A stretch of 64,000 nt of DNA from an uncultured Microbacterium sp. (GCF_900078385.1 NZ_FLQR01000001.1:310001-374000), one strand, 5' to 3'; counted from the first letter of the stretch, positions 46,216 through 55,186 are shown. Program-made: numbers and translations. The notes: generated from the sequence alone by a model not told the origin.

Positions 46216-47877
46216 ATGACCGCAACACTCGTGGCCCAGAGCCTGGCCGGCGGGTACGGTCACCGCACCCTCTTCGACGGCCTCGACCTCACGGTCGCCC
46301 CCGGAGACGTCGTCGGGGTCGTGGGCGCGAACGGCGCCGGCAAGTCCACACTGCTGCGCCTCCTCGGCGGCATCGACGAGCCGCAGGCCGGCAGCGTGAC
46401 CCTCGCGCCGGCGGACGCCTTCGTCGGCTGGCTGCCGCAGGAGCACGAGCGCGTCGTCGGCGAGACGGTCGCCGCCTACATCGCCCGCCGCACGGGCTGC
46501 GCCGACGCGACGACCGACATGGATGCCGCGGCCGCGGCCCTCGGCGATCCGTCGCCGGCGGCGGGCGGCGTCGACCCTGCCGACGTCTACTCGGCGGCGC
46601 TCGACCGCTGGCTCGCGAGCGGGGCCGCCGACCTCGACGAGCGCGTGCCTGTCGTGCTCGCCGATCTCGGGCTGGATCTCGGCGACGACCCGGCCGATGC
46701 GCTGATGACCTCCCTCTCCGGCGGCCAGGCGGCGCGCGTGGGTCTTGCCGCGCTGCTCCTCTCCCGGTTCGACATCGTGCTCCTCGATGAGCCCACCAAC
46801 GACCTCGACCTCGACGGGCTCGAGCGCCTCGAATCCTTCGTCCGCGGACTCCGCGGCGGGGTCGTGCTCGTCAGCCACGACCGCGAGTTCCTCGCGCGCA
46901 GCGTCACCCGCGTCCTCGAACTCGACCTCGCGCAGGGGTCGAACCGCGTATTCGGCGGCGGCTACGACGCCTACCTGGAGGAGCGCGCGACGCTCCGCCG
47001 GCACGCCCGGGAGAAGTACGACGAGTTCGCCGACAAGAAGGCCGACCTCGTCGCCCGGGCCCGGGTGCAGCGCGAGTGGTCGAGTCAGGGCGTGCGCAAC
47101 GCCATGAAGAAGTCGCCGGACAACGACAAGATCCGGCGCAAGGCGGCGACGGAGTCCAGCGAGAAGCAGGCGCAGAAGGTGCGCCAGATGGAGAGCCGCA
47201 TCGCCCGCCTGGACGAGGTGGAGGAGCCGCGCAAGGAGTGGCAGCTCCAGTTCACGATCGGCTCCGCACCCCGCTCGAGCTCCGTGGTCTCGACGCTGAG
47301 CGGTGCCGTGCTCCGGCAGGGCGCGTTCACGCTCGGGCCCGTCTCGCTGCAGGTGAACGCGGGGGAGCGCATCGGCATCACGGGACCCAACGGTGCCGGG
47401 AAGTCGACGCTGCTGCGCGCCCTCCTCGGCCGGCAGGCTCCCGACGAGGGGACCGCGAGTCTCGGGGCGAGCGTGCAGATCGGGGAGATCGACCAGGCCC
47501 GCACCCTGCTGGCCGGCACCCGCCCGCTCGCCGACGCGTTCGAGGCGGCCGTGCCCGAGATGCCGTCCGGCGAGGTGCGCACGCTCCTCGCCAAGTTCGG
47601 TCTCAAGGCCGACCACGTGACGAGGCCGCTCGACGAGCTGTCACCGGGGGAGCGGACGCGGGCGGGCCTCGCCCTGCTGCAGGCGCGCGGGGTCAACCTC
47701 CTCGTGCTCGACGAGCCGACGAACCACCTCGACCTCCCCGCGATCGAGCAGCTCGAGGAGGCGCTCGAGACCTACGAGGGGACGCTGCTGCTCGTGACCC
47801 ACGATCGGCGGATGCTGGAGACCGTGCGCACCGACCGCCACTGGCGGGTCGACGCGGGGCGGGTCGCCGAGCTCTAG
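46216..47877 (+). CDS. ABC-F family ATPase
   Basis: A 553-aa protein with two ABC domains and no membrane helices. Domain 1 has Walker A GANGAGKST, signature TSLSGGQAARVGLAALLLSRFDIVLLDEPTNDLDLDGL. The interdomain linker, rich in Lys and Arg (AREKYDEFADKKADLVARARVQREWSSQGVRNAMKKSPDNDKIRRKAA), follows. Domain 2 has GPNGAGKST, LSPGERTRAGLALLQARGVNLLVLDEPTNHLDLP. ABC-F proteins act on ribosomes, some as antibiotic protection factors. The ATG follows a GGAGGG site. Whether it protects against a drug is not shown. Confidence 0.9.
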   Translation: MTATLVAQSLAGGYGHRTLFDGLDLTVAPGDVVGVVGANGAGKSTLLRLLGGIDEPQAGSVTLAPADAFVGWLPQEHERVVGETVAAYIARRTGCADATTDMDAAAAALGDPSPAAGGVDPADVYSAALDRWLASGAADLDERVPVVLADLGLDLGDDPADALMTSLSGGQAARVGLAALLLSRFDIVLLDEPTNDLDLDGLERLESFVRGLRGGVVLVSHDREFLARSVTRVLELDLAQGSNRVFGGGYDAYLEERATLRRHAREKYDEFADKKADLVARARVQREWSSQGVRNAMKKSPDNDKIRRKAATESSEKQAQKVRQMESRIARLDEVEEPRKEWQLQFTIGSAPRSSSVVSTLSGAVLRQGAFTLGPVSLQVNAGERIGITGPNGAGKSTLLRALLGRQAPDEGTASLGASVQIGEIDQARTLLAGTRPLADAFEAAVPEMPSGEVRTLLAKFGLKADHVTRPLDELSPGERTRAGLALLQARGVNLLVLDEPTNHLDLPAIEQLEEALETYEGTLLLVTHDRRMLETVRTDRHWRVDAGRVAEL

Positions 47878-47881
47878 GCGG

Positions 47882-48229
47882 TCAGCGCCCCTGGCGCTTC
47901 TTGTACGGCTTCGGCTGGCCTTTGACGACCGGTGCGCGCCCCTTGCCCTTCGACGCCTTGGCCTTGCCGCCGGCGGGCGCGGTCGGTGTGCGATCGGGGG
48001 CCGGCTCCGCGGCGATCCGCTCCTTCGCCTCGACGAGGAGGAGCGTCCCGGCCGGAGTCAGCCGCGGCGTGGCGCCGTCGCGCGTGAAGAGCGCGTGGCC
48101 GACCTCGGCCTCGAGCTTCTCGATCGACGAGTAGAGCGCGGGCAGGGGGATGTCGAGGGCCTGCGCCGCGCGCGGGAAGTGGAGCTCCTCGGCGGCCGCG
48201 ACGAACCTGGTGAGCGCGGTGATGTTCAC
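47882..48229 (-). CDS. LysR-type HTH protein without effector domain
   Basis: A 115-aa protein with only the LysR winged helix (LTRFVAAAEELHFPRAAQALDIPLPALYSSIEKLEAEVGHALFTR) and then a basic tail (GGKAKASKGKGRAPVVKGQPKPYKKRQGR). Full LysR regulators have a further domain of about 200 residues. The Lys/Arg-rich tail looks like a genuine C-terminus rather than a frameshift product, since no LysR effector fold is visible downstream. It may bind DNA constitutively. It converges on the ABC-F gene with four bases between them. Confidence 0.7.
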   Translation of the reverse strand: MNITALTRFVAAAEELHFPRAAQALDIPLPALYSSIEKLEAEVGHALFTRDGATPRLTPAGTLLLVEAKERIAAEPAPDRTPTAPAGGKAKASKGKGRAPVVKGQPKPYKKRQGR

Positions 48230-48274
48230 GGGGAGCCTTTCGTCGCACGGATCCGTTCGGCGATGCCGCCAGGA

Positions 48275-49408
48275 TCAGGATAGGCGCTGCTCGCGGGCCA
48301 CCGATCGCGCGACCGCGCGGGCGTCGAGGCGGATCTGGAAGAGCTGCCCTTTCAGCGGGTTGGTGAGCCCGATGAATCTCAGACCGGGTGCCTCGGGCAG
48401 CACCTTCCGGCCCCGCACGAGAGGCCTCCCGCGCCGATCGAGAACCCCGAGATGCCCGGCGACGCTCGTCAGACCGGTCGTGTAGCCGGTGGCGGCGATC
48501 ACCGCATCCGCCGCGAATCGGCTCCCGTCGCCCAGCACGGCATCCGTGCCCTCGAACCGCTCCAGGGATGCCACCGGGACCACGCGGCGACTGCGCAGGG
48601 CAGCGACCAGGCCGACATCGATGGTGGGCGTCAGGCCGGTCGCGCGAGCCTGCGCGACGACGCCGGCGCGGGCGCGCGGCATCCCGTAGCGGGTGAGGTC
48701 TCCGAGCAGGGCCCGTTGCAGCAGCCGGTTCATCGGGTCGACGAGCCAGGCGGGCAGAACGTCCATCGGGATGGCGAGCAGCGTCGTGGGGATGGGTCCC
48801 ACCCGGCGGGGGATGATGTTGGGTGGGGTACGCACCGCCAAGCGCACCTCCGCCGCGCCGTTCTCGGCGAGGTCGGCGGCGATCTCGGCGCCCGTGTTCC
48901 CCGCTCCCACGACGATCACGGCGCGGCCGGCGTAGGGCGCTGCCGTGCGGTAGGCCGACGCGTGGATGATGGGTCCCGGAAAGCTCGCCCTGCCGGGCCA
49001 GTCCGGCACGACGGGCGTGTTGCTGTAGCCCGTCGCGACGATGACCTGACGCGCTGTCAGGGTGCCGGCATCCGTGGTCACCACCCAGTGGGCGCCGTCG
49101 CGGTCGAGGCGGAGCACGTCGGTGTGGAACGTCGGCTCGAGCCCGTGCCGTCGCGCGTATCCGCGGAGGTACCGTGCCATGTCGGCCTTGCCGACCCACC
49201 TGCCGAAACGGCGCGGCATCCGCAGCCCCGGCAGAGCCGACTGCACGCGCGGGGTGTGCAGGTGGAGTCGTTCGTACCTCGATGCCCACGTGTCGCCGAC
49301 GGCCGCGCCGCGATCGACGATCAGCGACGGGACCCCGTTGCGCTTCAGACACGCGGCGACCGCGAGTCCCGCGGCCCCGGCCCCGACGACGAGCACCTCG
49401 GTGTGCAT
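48275..49408 (-). CDS. Flavin-containing monooxygenase-like oxidoreductase
   Basis: The product is 377 aa. FAD motif EVLVVGAGAAGLAVAACLKRNG, then FMO-type GDTWASRYERLHLHTPR, the NADPH motif AVIVVGAGNTGAEIAADLAENG and the late ADAVIAATGYTTGL. Such enzymes insert oxygen next to carbonyls or on heteroatoms. Substrate unknown. The ATG has a GGAGG site. It lies beside a regulator (arsR) and an arsenic-type flavoprotein, but reads away from that operon and may be independent. Confidence 0.82.
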   Translation of the reverse strand: MHTEVLVVGAGAAGLAVAACLKRNGVPSLIVDRGAAVGDTWASRYERLHLHTPRVQSALPGLRMPRRFGRWVGKADMARYLRGYARRHGLEPTFHTDVLRLDRDGAHWVVTTDAGTLTARQVIVATGYSNTPVVPDWPGRASFPGPIIHASAYRTAAPYAGRAVIVVGAGNTGAEIAADLAENGAAEVRLAVRTPPNIIPRRVGPIPTTLLAIPMDVLPAWLVDPMNRLLQRALLGDLTRYGMPRARAGVVAQARATGLTPTIDVGLVAALRSRRVVPVASLERFEGTDAVLGDGSRFAADAVIAATGYTTGLTSVAGHLGVLDRRGRPLVRGRKVLPEAPGLRFIGLTNPLKGQLFQIRLDARAVARSVAREQRLS

Positions 49409-49440
49409 GCGGCCTCCGGGACCAGACGCTACCGGTCGGA

Positions 49441-49791
49441 TCAGGCGGGCGTCGAGAGCACGTGCGCGACGCGGTCGATGGCGCCCGGGACGAGCGCGAA
49501 GTATGCCCAGGTGCCGCGCTTGCTACGTGTGAGGAACCCCGCGGTCGTCAGGATCTTGAGGTGATGCGAGACGGTCGGCTGGCTGAGGCCCAGCGGCTCG
49601 ATGAGGTCGCACACGCACGCCTCGGCGTCCTTCGACGCGGCGACGATCGACAGGAGGCGCAGGCGCGCGGGGTCGGCGAGGGCCTTCATGGTCTTCGCGA
49701 GCGTCTCGGCCTCGTCTGCCGACAGGGGCTCCCGCAGCAGCGGAGCGCAGCACGTCGCGGCGGTGATGTCCGTCAGTTCGAGGGTTGCCAT
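49441..49791 (-). CDS. arsR: ArsR/SmtB-family metalloregulator
   Basis: A 116-aa winged-helix repressor. The metalloid-binding motif CVCDL stands at the start of the recognition region (EACVCDLIEPLGLSQPTVSHHLKILTTAGFLTRSKRGTW), and an N-terminal CC pair (TAATCCAPLL) could add ligands. Arsenite binding to the CxC motif releases ArsR from DNA. The gene is divergent from the flavoprotein gene; two ATCGA-N6-TCGAT palindromes lie between them, one just before this start, which fits autoregulation. Confidence 0.9.
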   Translation of the reverse strand: MATLELTDITAATCCAPLLREPLSADEAETLAKTMKALADPARLRLLSIVAASKDAEACVCDLIEPLGLSQPTVSHHLKILTTAGFLTRSKRGTWAYFALVPGAIDRVAHVLSTPA

Positions 49792-49793
49792 AC

Positions 49794-49860
49794 ATCGATC
49801 ATAGTCGATATTGACAACCGTCGATACCCCGGGTACAACTGAACATCGAACACCATCGAT
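49794..49860. promoter_or_regulatory. Divergent ars control region: promoter and two ArsR operators
   Basis: ATCGA-N6-TCGAT occurs at 49794-49809 and again at 49845-49860. The plus-strand promoter is TTGACA (49811-49816), 17 bp, TACAAC (49834-49839). The second palindrome covers the expected start site and the first borders the -35 box and the arsR start. Identical geometry of the two sites argues for one dimeric repressor. Confidence 0.75.
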
Positions 49861-49877
49861 ATCCCTCGGGAGCCCTC

Positions 49878-51188
49878 ATGACACTGCTCGACCTCACGCC
49901 CCGCGTCGCGACCGGCGATCGGCTCGCGACGCTGCCCGTCGCCATCATCGGCGCCGGGCCAATCGGCCTCGCCGCCGCCGCGAACCTCCTCGAACGGGGG
50001 ATCGACTTCGTCGTCTACGAGGCCGGCGACGGCATCGCGACGAGCATGCGCTCCTGGGGGCACACGCGGCTGTTCTCGCCGTGGAAGCACCTCGTGGATC
50101 CGGCATCCCGTCGTCTCCTCGAGGCGCGGGGCTGGCAGCTGCCATCGCCGGAGCGGGCACCGACCGGGTCGGAGCTCGTCGAGCTCTACCTCACGCCGCT
50201 CGCGCAGGTGGACGAGATCCAGCAACGCGTCCGGACCGGCGTCGAGGTCGTCGCCGTCGCTCGCGAGGGCATGGACCGCACCCGCACGCGCGCCCGCGCG
50301 GCGACGCCGTTCGTCCTCCGTCTGCGCGAGAAGTCGGGGGAGATCACCGAGGCGACGGCGCGCACCGTCATCGACGCGTCCGGCACGTACACGTCGCCCA
50401 ACCCGCTCTCCTCGAACGGACTCGACCTCCTGGGCATGGGCGCCATCGCCGACCGCGTCACGCCGGCGCTGCCCGACGTGCTCGGTCGCGATCGGGCGCT
50501 GTTCGCGGGCCGCCGCGTCACGGTCGTCGGCGCCGGTCACTCCGCCGCCAACACGCTGCTGGCGCTCGTGAAGCTGGCGCGGGACGAGCCGAGGACCACC
50601 GTGACGTGGCTCATCCGCAACGCGCAGGCGGTGCGGGTGTCGTCGTCGCCGGATGACGAGCTCGTCGGCCGCGCCCACCTCGGCAGCCGCGTCGATCAGG
50701 CCATCGCCCGGGGCGAGATCACCGTGCTCGACGGATTCGAGATCCTCCGCGCCGCGCGGGCCGGCGACGCCGTCGAGCTGATCGGAAGCCGGGGCGGCGA
50801 GCTCACCCAGCACGAGACCGACGTGGTCGTGAACGCGACGGGGTTCCGTCCCGACCTCGACATGCTCCGCGAGATCCGGCTCGAGCTCGATGACATCGTC
50901 GAGGCGCCGCGGCGTCTCGCGCCGCTCATCGATCCGAACGTGCACTCGTGCGGCACGGTCGAGCCGCACGGATTCCGTGAGCTGACACATCCGGAGCGCG
51001 GGTTCTTCATCGTCGGGATGAAGTCCTACGGCCGCGCGCCGACGTTCCTGCTGGCCACCGGATACGAGCAGGTGCGCTCCGTCGTCGCGTGGCTCGCCGG
51101 CGACAGCGCCGCGGCATCCACGGTGCAGCTGACCCTGCCCGCGACCGGCGTGTGCTCCACCGATCAGGCGGGTGGCTGCTGCTCGTGA
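49878..51188 (+). CDS. arsO: ArsO-like flavoprotein monooxygenase of the ars locus
   Basis: The product is 436 aa with FAD motif VAIIGAGPIGLAAAANLLERGIDFVVYEAGD, RLFSPWKHLVDP, second nucleotide motif RVTVVGAGHSAANTLLALV, and late ATG motif VVNATGFRPDLDML. The C-terminus, TGVCSTDQAGGCCS, has three or four cysteines and is typical of flavoproteins in actinobacterial arsenic operons, often called ArsO. Its reaction is not established; arsenic or thiol chemistry is inferred from context. It is divergent from arsR and overlaps the acetyltransferase start (GTGA). Confidence 0.72.
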   Translation: MTLLDLTPRVATGDRLATLPVAIIGAGPIGLAAAANLLERGIDFVVYEAGDGIATSMRSWGHTRLFSPWKHLVDPASRRLLEARGWQLPSPERAPTGSELVELYLTPLAQVDEIQQRVRTGVEVVAVAREGMDRTRTRARAATPFVLRLREKSGEITEATARTVIDASGTYTSPNPLSSNGLDLLGMGAIADRVTPALPDVLGRDRALFAGRRVTVVGAGHSAANTLLALVKLARDEPRTTVTWLIRNAQAVRVSSSPDDELVGRAHLGSRVDQAIARGEITVLDGFEILRAARAGDAVELIGSRGGELTQHETDVVVNATGFRPDLDMLREIRLELDDIVEAPRRLAPLIDPNVHSCGTVEPHGFRELTHPERGFFIVGMKSYGRAPTFLLATGYEQVRSVVAWLAGDSAAASTVQLTLPATGVCSTDQAGGCCS

Positions 51189-51682
51189 CGCGCGTGCGGG
51201 CGATGACGCCCGAGGACTGGGATCGCGTCGAGGAGATCTACCGCCAAGGGATCGAGGACGGCGAGGCGACGTTCGAGACGGACCCGCCGACCCGGGCCGA
51301 GTTCGATGCGGGCCGGCTCCAGGTGCCGCGCCTCGTCGCCGTGGACGATGACGGTGCGGTGCTCGGCTGGGCGGCCGCGTCGCGGGTCTCTTCGCGTGAG
51401 GTCTATCGCGGCGTGATCGAGCACTCCGTGTACGTCGACCGCGCCGCCCGCGGCCGGGGGATCGGGCGACTGCTGCTGGCGGCGTTCGTGGAGGCGGCCG
51501 AGGCGGCGGGCGCGTGGACGATCCAGTCGAGCGTCTTCCCGGAGAACGCGGCGAGTCTGCGGCTGCACGAAGCAGCCGGGTTCCGCGTCGTGGGCAGGCG
51601 CGAGCGGATCGCCCGCTCCGCGCGCGGCCCGCATGCCGGGACGTGGCGCGACACCCTCCTCATCGAGCGTCGCAGCGCCTGA
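51185..51682 (+). CDS. arsN: GNAT acetyltransferase, ArsN/phosphinothricin acetyltransferase-like
   Basis: A 165-aa N-acetyltransferase. The region SRVSSREVYRGVIEHSVYVDRAARGRGIGRLLLAAF contains the PAT/ArsN-specific lead-in and the acetyl-CoA loop RGRGIGRLL. SVFPENAASLRLHEAAGFRVVGRRER closes the fold. ArsN1 acetylates arsinothricin, an arsenic-containing glutamate mimic; PAT acts on phosphinothricin. Translational coupling to the flavoprotein under an ArsR operator favours the arsenic-related role, but substrate is inferred. Confidence 0.75.
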   Translation: MTRVRAMTPEDWDRVEEIYRQGIEDGEATFETDPPTRAEFDAGRLQVPRLVAVDDDGAVLGWAAASRVSSREVYRGVIEHSVYVDRAARGRGIGRLLLAAFVEAAEAAGAWTIQSSVFPENAASLRLHEAAGFRVVGRRERIARSARGPHAGTWRDTLLIERRSA

Positions 51683-51713
51683 GCGCCACGCCGTTCAGGA
51701 GGATGATAGGGGC

Positions 51714-53420
51714 ATGCCCCGCAATCCCTACGCCGATCGCCCGTGGCTCACCGCGTACGCCGACGGTGTGCCCGCCGACATCGACGAGCCGTCCGAGACC
51801 CTTTCCGAGATGATCGCGCTGAGCGCGAGCGCCTACGGGAAGCGGACGGCATTGGAGTACTTCGGCGCCACGACGACCTACGCGCGTCTCGGCGAGCAGA
51901 TCGAGCGCGCCGCGGAGGGGCTCCGCCGTCTCGGGGTGGTGAAGGGCGATCGCGTGGCGATCGTGCTGCCGAACTGCCCGCAGCATGTCGTCGCGTTCTA
52001 TGCCGTCCTGCGCCTGGGCGCGATCGTCGTGGAGCACAATCCGCTCTACACGGCGCGCGAGCTCCGCCACCAGTTCGAGGACCACGGTGCGCGCCACGCC
52101 ATCGTGTGGGACAAGACGGCGGATGTCGTCGCGGCGTTCCCGGACGACGTGCGACCGGCGCACATCGTCAGCGTCGACATCACGACGGCTCTGCCGCTCG
52201 GCAAGCGCCTCGCGCTGCGGCTGCCGGTGCCGAAGGCGCGGACCGCGCGCGCGCAGCTGACGGCGCGCCCGCGCGCGAAGCACCTGCACGTGTGGAGCGC
52301 GCTCGTCGACCATCGCCGACTGTCCCGCCGCGTGCGCGGTCCTGTGCTGTCGGACATCGCGGTGCTGCAGTACACGAGCGGGACGACGGGCATGCCGAAG
52401 GGCGCGATCCTCACGCACGCGAACCTGCGGGCGAACGCGATGCAGGGGCGCGCGTGGGTGCCGGGTCTGATCGACGGCGCGGAGACGTTCTACGCCGTGC
52501 TGCCGCTGTTCCACGCGTACGGGATGACGCTGTGCCTCACCTTCGCGATGAGCATCGGCGCCAAGCTGGTCCTCTTCCCGAAGTTCGACCTCGACCTCAT
52601 GATCGACGCTGCGCGGACGAGCCCGCCCACGTTCCTGCCGGCCGTGCCGCCGATCTACGACCAGCTCGCGCGCGCCGCCTCCCGCGGCCGGATCGACTTG
52701 TCCGGTGTCCGCTTCGCGATCTCGGGTGCGATGAGCCTGCCGGTCTCGACCGTCACGCGGTGGGAGGAGGCGACGGGGGGACTCCTCGTCGAGGGGTACG
52801 GCATGACGGAGACCTCGCCGGTGGCCGTCGGCAACCCCATGGGGCCGTCGCGCCGGCCCGGTACCGTCGGGGTGCCGTTCCCGAGCACGGAGATCCGCGT
52901 CGTCGACCCGGAGAACCCCGCGGTCGACCGGCCGATGGGAGAGGCCGGCGAGCTGCTGATCCGCGGTCCGCAGGTGTTCCAGGGGTATTGGCAGCGCGAG
53001 GAGGAGACCACCGCAGCGCTGCTCGACGGGGGCTGGCTGCGCACGGGCGACATCGCCTCGGTGTCGCCGGACGGATTCGTGACCATCGTCGACCGGCTGA
53101 AGGAACTCATCATCACGGGCGGGTTCAACGTGTCGCCGAGCGAGGTCGAGGCGACCCTCGAGTCCCATCCGGATATCACGGCCGCCGCCGTCGTCGCGCT
53201 CCCGCGGACGAGCGGAGGCGAGGAGGTCGCCGCCGCGGTCGTCCTCCGCGAGGGTGCCGTCCTCGACGTCGAGGGGCTGCGCGACTACTGCCGTACGCGC
53301 CTGGCCGCCTACAAGGTCCCGCGCCGCATCGTGGCGATGGACGATCTGCCGCGCTCGCTCATCGGCAAGGTGCTGCGCCGCGAGGTGCGCGACCGGATGG
53401 TCCAGGCGCAGGCGACCTAG
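51714..53420 (+). CDS. fadD: Long-chain fatty acid-CoA ligase (AMP-forming)
   Basis: The product is 568 aa. ANL-superfamily motifs: LQYTSGTTGMPKGAILTHANL (P-loop), VEGYGMTETSPVAVGNP, GWLRTGDIASVSPDGFVTIVDRLKELIITGGFNVSPSEVE and the catalytic Lys in RSLIGKVLRREV. It activates a carboxylate as the adenylate and transfers it to CoA; long-chain preference is by overall resemblance. The ATG at 51714 follows AGGAGG at slightly long spacing. Confidence 0.85.
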   Translation: MPRNPYADRPWLTAYADGVPADIDEPSETLSEMIALSASAYGKRTALEYFGATTTYARLGEQIERAAEGLRRLGVVKGDRVAIVLPNCPQHVVAFYAVLRLGAIVVEHNPLYTARELRHQFEDHGARHAIVWDKTADVVAAFPDDVRPAHIVSVDITTALPLGKRLALRLPVPKARTARAQLTARPRAKHLHVWSALVDHRRLSRRVRGPVLSDIAVLQYTSGTTGMPKGAILTHANLRANAMQGRAWVPGLIDGAETFYAVLPLFHAYGMTLCLTFAMSIGAKLVLFPKFDLDLMIDAARTSPPTFLPAVPPIYDQLARAASRGRIDLSGVRFAISGAMSLPVSTVTRWEEATGGLLVEGYGMTETSPVAVGNPMGPSRRPGTVGVPFPSTEIRVVDPENPAVDRPMGEAGELLIRGPQVFQGYWQREEETTAALLDGGWLRTGDIASVSPDGFVTIVDRLKELIITGGFNVSPSEVEATLESHPDITAAAVVALPRTSGGEEVAAAVVLREGAVLDVEGLRDYCRTRLAAYKVPRRIVAMDDLPRSLIGKVLRREVRDRMVQAQAT

Positions 53421-53477
53421 ACCGCGCGGAGCGCGCGGAGATCGTCGACGAGCGCGGGTTCGTTCCCCAGGTGTGCG

Positions 53478-53678
53478 TCAGGCGGGCGCGTCCTCGTCCT
53501 CCTCCGGCTCGAACGTGGACGTGACGCCCGTGTGGCCCGCGGCGACGCCGTCCGGGTCGGCGGGGATCGTCCCGTCCTCGCCCAGGCCGTCGGCCTTCGG
53601 CTCGGCCGTCGTGTTCTCCTCGTCCGACGCGTTCTCGAGGTCGTGCGCGTGGTCCTGCTCGTTGTCGTGATGCATCAT
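53478..53678 (-). CDS. Small acidic disordered protein
   Basis: A 66-aa protein starting MMHHDNEQDHAHD with AGAAGGGATGGC before its ATG. It is rich in Asp, Glu, Thr and Pro with no hydrophobic core (ENTTAEPKADGLGEDGTIPADPDG), so likely unstructured. Function unknown. It is divergent from the SDR gene, which may be a stress gene. The His-rich start could bind metal, but this is speculation. Confidence 0.5.
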   Translation of the reverse strand: MMHHDNEQDHAHDLENASDEENTTAEPKADGLGEDGTIPADPDGVAAGHTGVTSTFEPEEDEDAPA

Positions 53679-53819
53679 GCCATCCCTTCTCGGTGCCCCG
53701 AGCGTAAGCGCACCCACCGTGCAGAGCGAGGGCTTGACAGCGTCCCGTCAACCCCCTTCGCGGACGAGGCTCCGCCTCCTAGCGTGGCCACGCACGCCAT
53801 CGAGAACGACAGGAGCGCC

Positions 53820-54716
53820 ATGACCACCGCCACGGGTGACACCCCGCAGGACCCCCGCACGAAGCACCCCGAGGGCGGCTTCCCCGCGCAGGAGCAGGAG
53901 CAGCCCGGCCTCACCGACGAGACCATGCCCGAACCCGACCACGGCGAGACGAGCTATCGGGGAGCGGGTCGTCTGGTGGGTCGTCGCGCGCTCGTCACGG
54001 GCGGCGACTCGGGCATCGGCCGCGCCGTCGCCATCGCCTTCGCCCGCGAGGGCGCCGATGTCGCGATCGTCCACCTGCCCGAAGAGGAGGAGGATGCCGC
54101 GGCCACGATCGCCCTCGTGCAGGCGGAGGGCCGGCGCGCACTGGCGCTCGCCGGCGACATCCAGGACGAGTCGTTCGCGACGCGGATCGTGACCGACACC
54201 GTGGACGCGTTCGGCGGCCTCGACGTCGTCGTCCTCAACGCCGCGTACCAGAAGGACCGGGAGAGCCTCGAGACGCTCGAGACGGCGGAGTTCGACCGTG
54301 TCTTCCGCACCAACCTGTACGGCATGATCTTCACGGCGCGCGCCGCCGTCCCGCACCTCGAGCCGGGTGCCTCGATCATCGTCACGTCCTCGATCCAGGC
54401 CTTCGACCCGTCGCCCGGCCTCATCGACTACGCCATGACGAAGGCCGCCCAGGTCGCCTTCGTGAAGGCGCTCGCCCAGCAGCTCGGGGACAAGGGCATC
54501 CGCGTCAATGCCGTGGCGCCGGGCCCGATCTGGACCCCGCTCATCCCGGCCACCGGATGGGACGCCGAGCGCATCGCGACCTTCGGGAAGGACACGCCCC
54601 TCGGGCGACCCGGCCAGCCGGCAGAACTCGCCGGCGCATACGTGTACCTGGCGTCCGAGGACGCGTCGTACGTCTCCGGCGCCGTCCTGCCCGTCACCGG
54701 CGGGAAGGGGCTGTAA
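53820..54716 (+). CDS. SDR family oxidoreductase (general stress type)
   Basis: A 298-aa short-chain dehydrogenase. A 45-residue acidic N-terminal extension precedes GRRALVTGGDSGIGRAVAIAFAREGADVAI (cofactor), NAAYQ (NNAG-like), SSIQ (Ser) and YAMTKAA (Tyr-x3-Lys). The C-terminus is VAPGPIWTPLIP and LASEDASYVSGAVLPVTGGKG. The extension PQDPRTKHPEGGFPAQEQEQPG is characteristic of the YhxC/GsiB-type stress-related subfamily. NADP preference cannot be called safely. The ATG has AGGAG upstream. Confidence 0.85.
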   Translation: MTTATGDTPQDPRTKHPEGGFPAQEQEQPGLTDETMPEPDHGETSYRGAGRLVGRRALVTGGDSGIGRAVAIAFAREGADVAIVHLPEEEEDAAATIALVQAEGRRALALAGDIQDESFATRIVTDTVDAFGGLDVVVLNAAYQKDRESLETLETAEFDRVFRTNLYGMIFTARAAVPHLEPGASIIVTSSIQAFDPSPGLIDYAMTKAAQVAFVKALAQQLGDKGIRVNAVAPGPIWTPLIPATGWDAERIATFGKDTPLGRPGQPAELAGAYVYLASEDASYVSGAVLPVTGGKGL

Positions 54717-54721
54717 CCGCC

Positions 54722-55186
54722 GTGCCCCGTGCGCTGCGCGTTCTCGCGATCGTCTCCGCGGCGCTCGCCCTGACCGGATGCGGGATCCCCGTCGACCCCG
54801 ACGGGACGCTCGAGCGCATCGACGCGGATCGGACGCTCCGTGCGGGCGCCTCGCCCAGCGGCGAGCTCCTCCGGGTCACGGGCGAGGACGTCGCTGGGCC
54901 CCTCGTCGACCTCGTCGAGGGGTTCGCGCGCACGCGCGGCGCCGAGGTGACGTGGGAGGTGGAGAGCGAGGAGTCCCTCGTCGACGGCCTCGAATCCGGC
55001 GCACTCGACCTCGCCGTCGGCGGCATGACCGATCGGACGCCGTGGAGCGACCGCGTGTCCGTCACGCGGGGGTTCACCGGCATCCCTGGTGCCGAGGACA
55101 CCCCGGTGGTCTTCCTCCTCCCGATGGGGGAGAACGCGACCCAGTCCGCGCTCGAGCGCTACCTCGACGAGGAGCTCGCGCGATGA
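54722..55186 (+). CDS. Lipoprotein with half-size solute-binding-like domain
   Basis: The product is 154 aa. Signal and lipobox ALALTGC predict lipid anchoring. The mature part resembles a periplasmic-binding-protein type 2 lobe: RTLRAGASPS, GPLVDLVEGFARTRGAEVTWEV, LESGALDLAVGGMTDRTPWSDRVSVTRGF. Usual SBP proteins of this type are about 250 aa or more; this has one lobe only. It starts five bases after the SDR stop and overlaps the CDF transporter start (ATGA), so it may work with that transporter. Confidence 0.65.
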   Translation: MPRALRVLAIVSAALALTGCGIPVDPDGTLERIDADRTLRAGASPSGELLRVTGEDVAGPLVDLVEGFARTRGAEVTWEVESEESLVDGLESGALDLAVGGMTDRTPWSDRVSVTRGFTGIPGAEDTPVVFLLPMGENATQSALERYLDEELAR

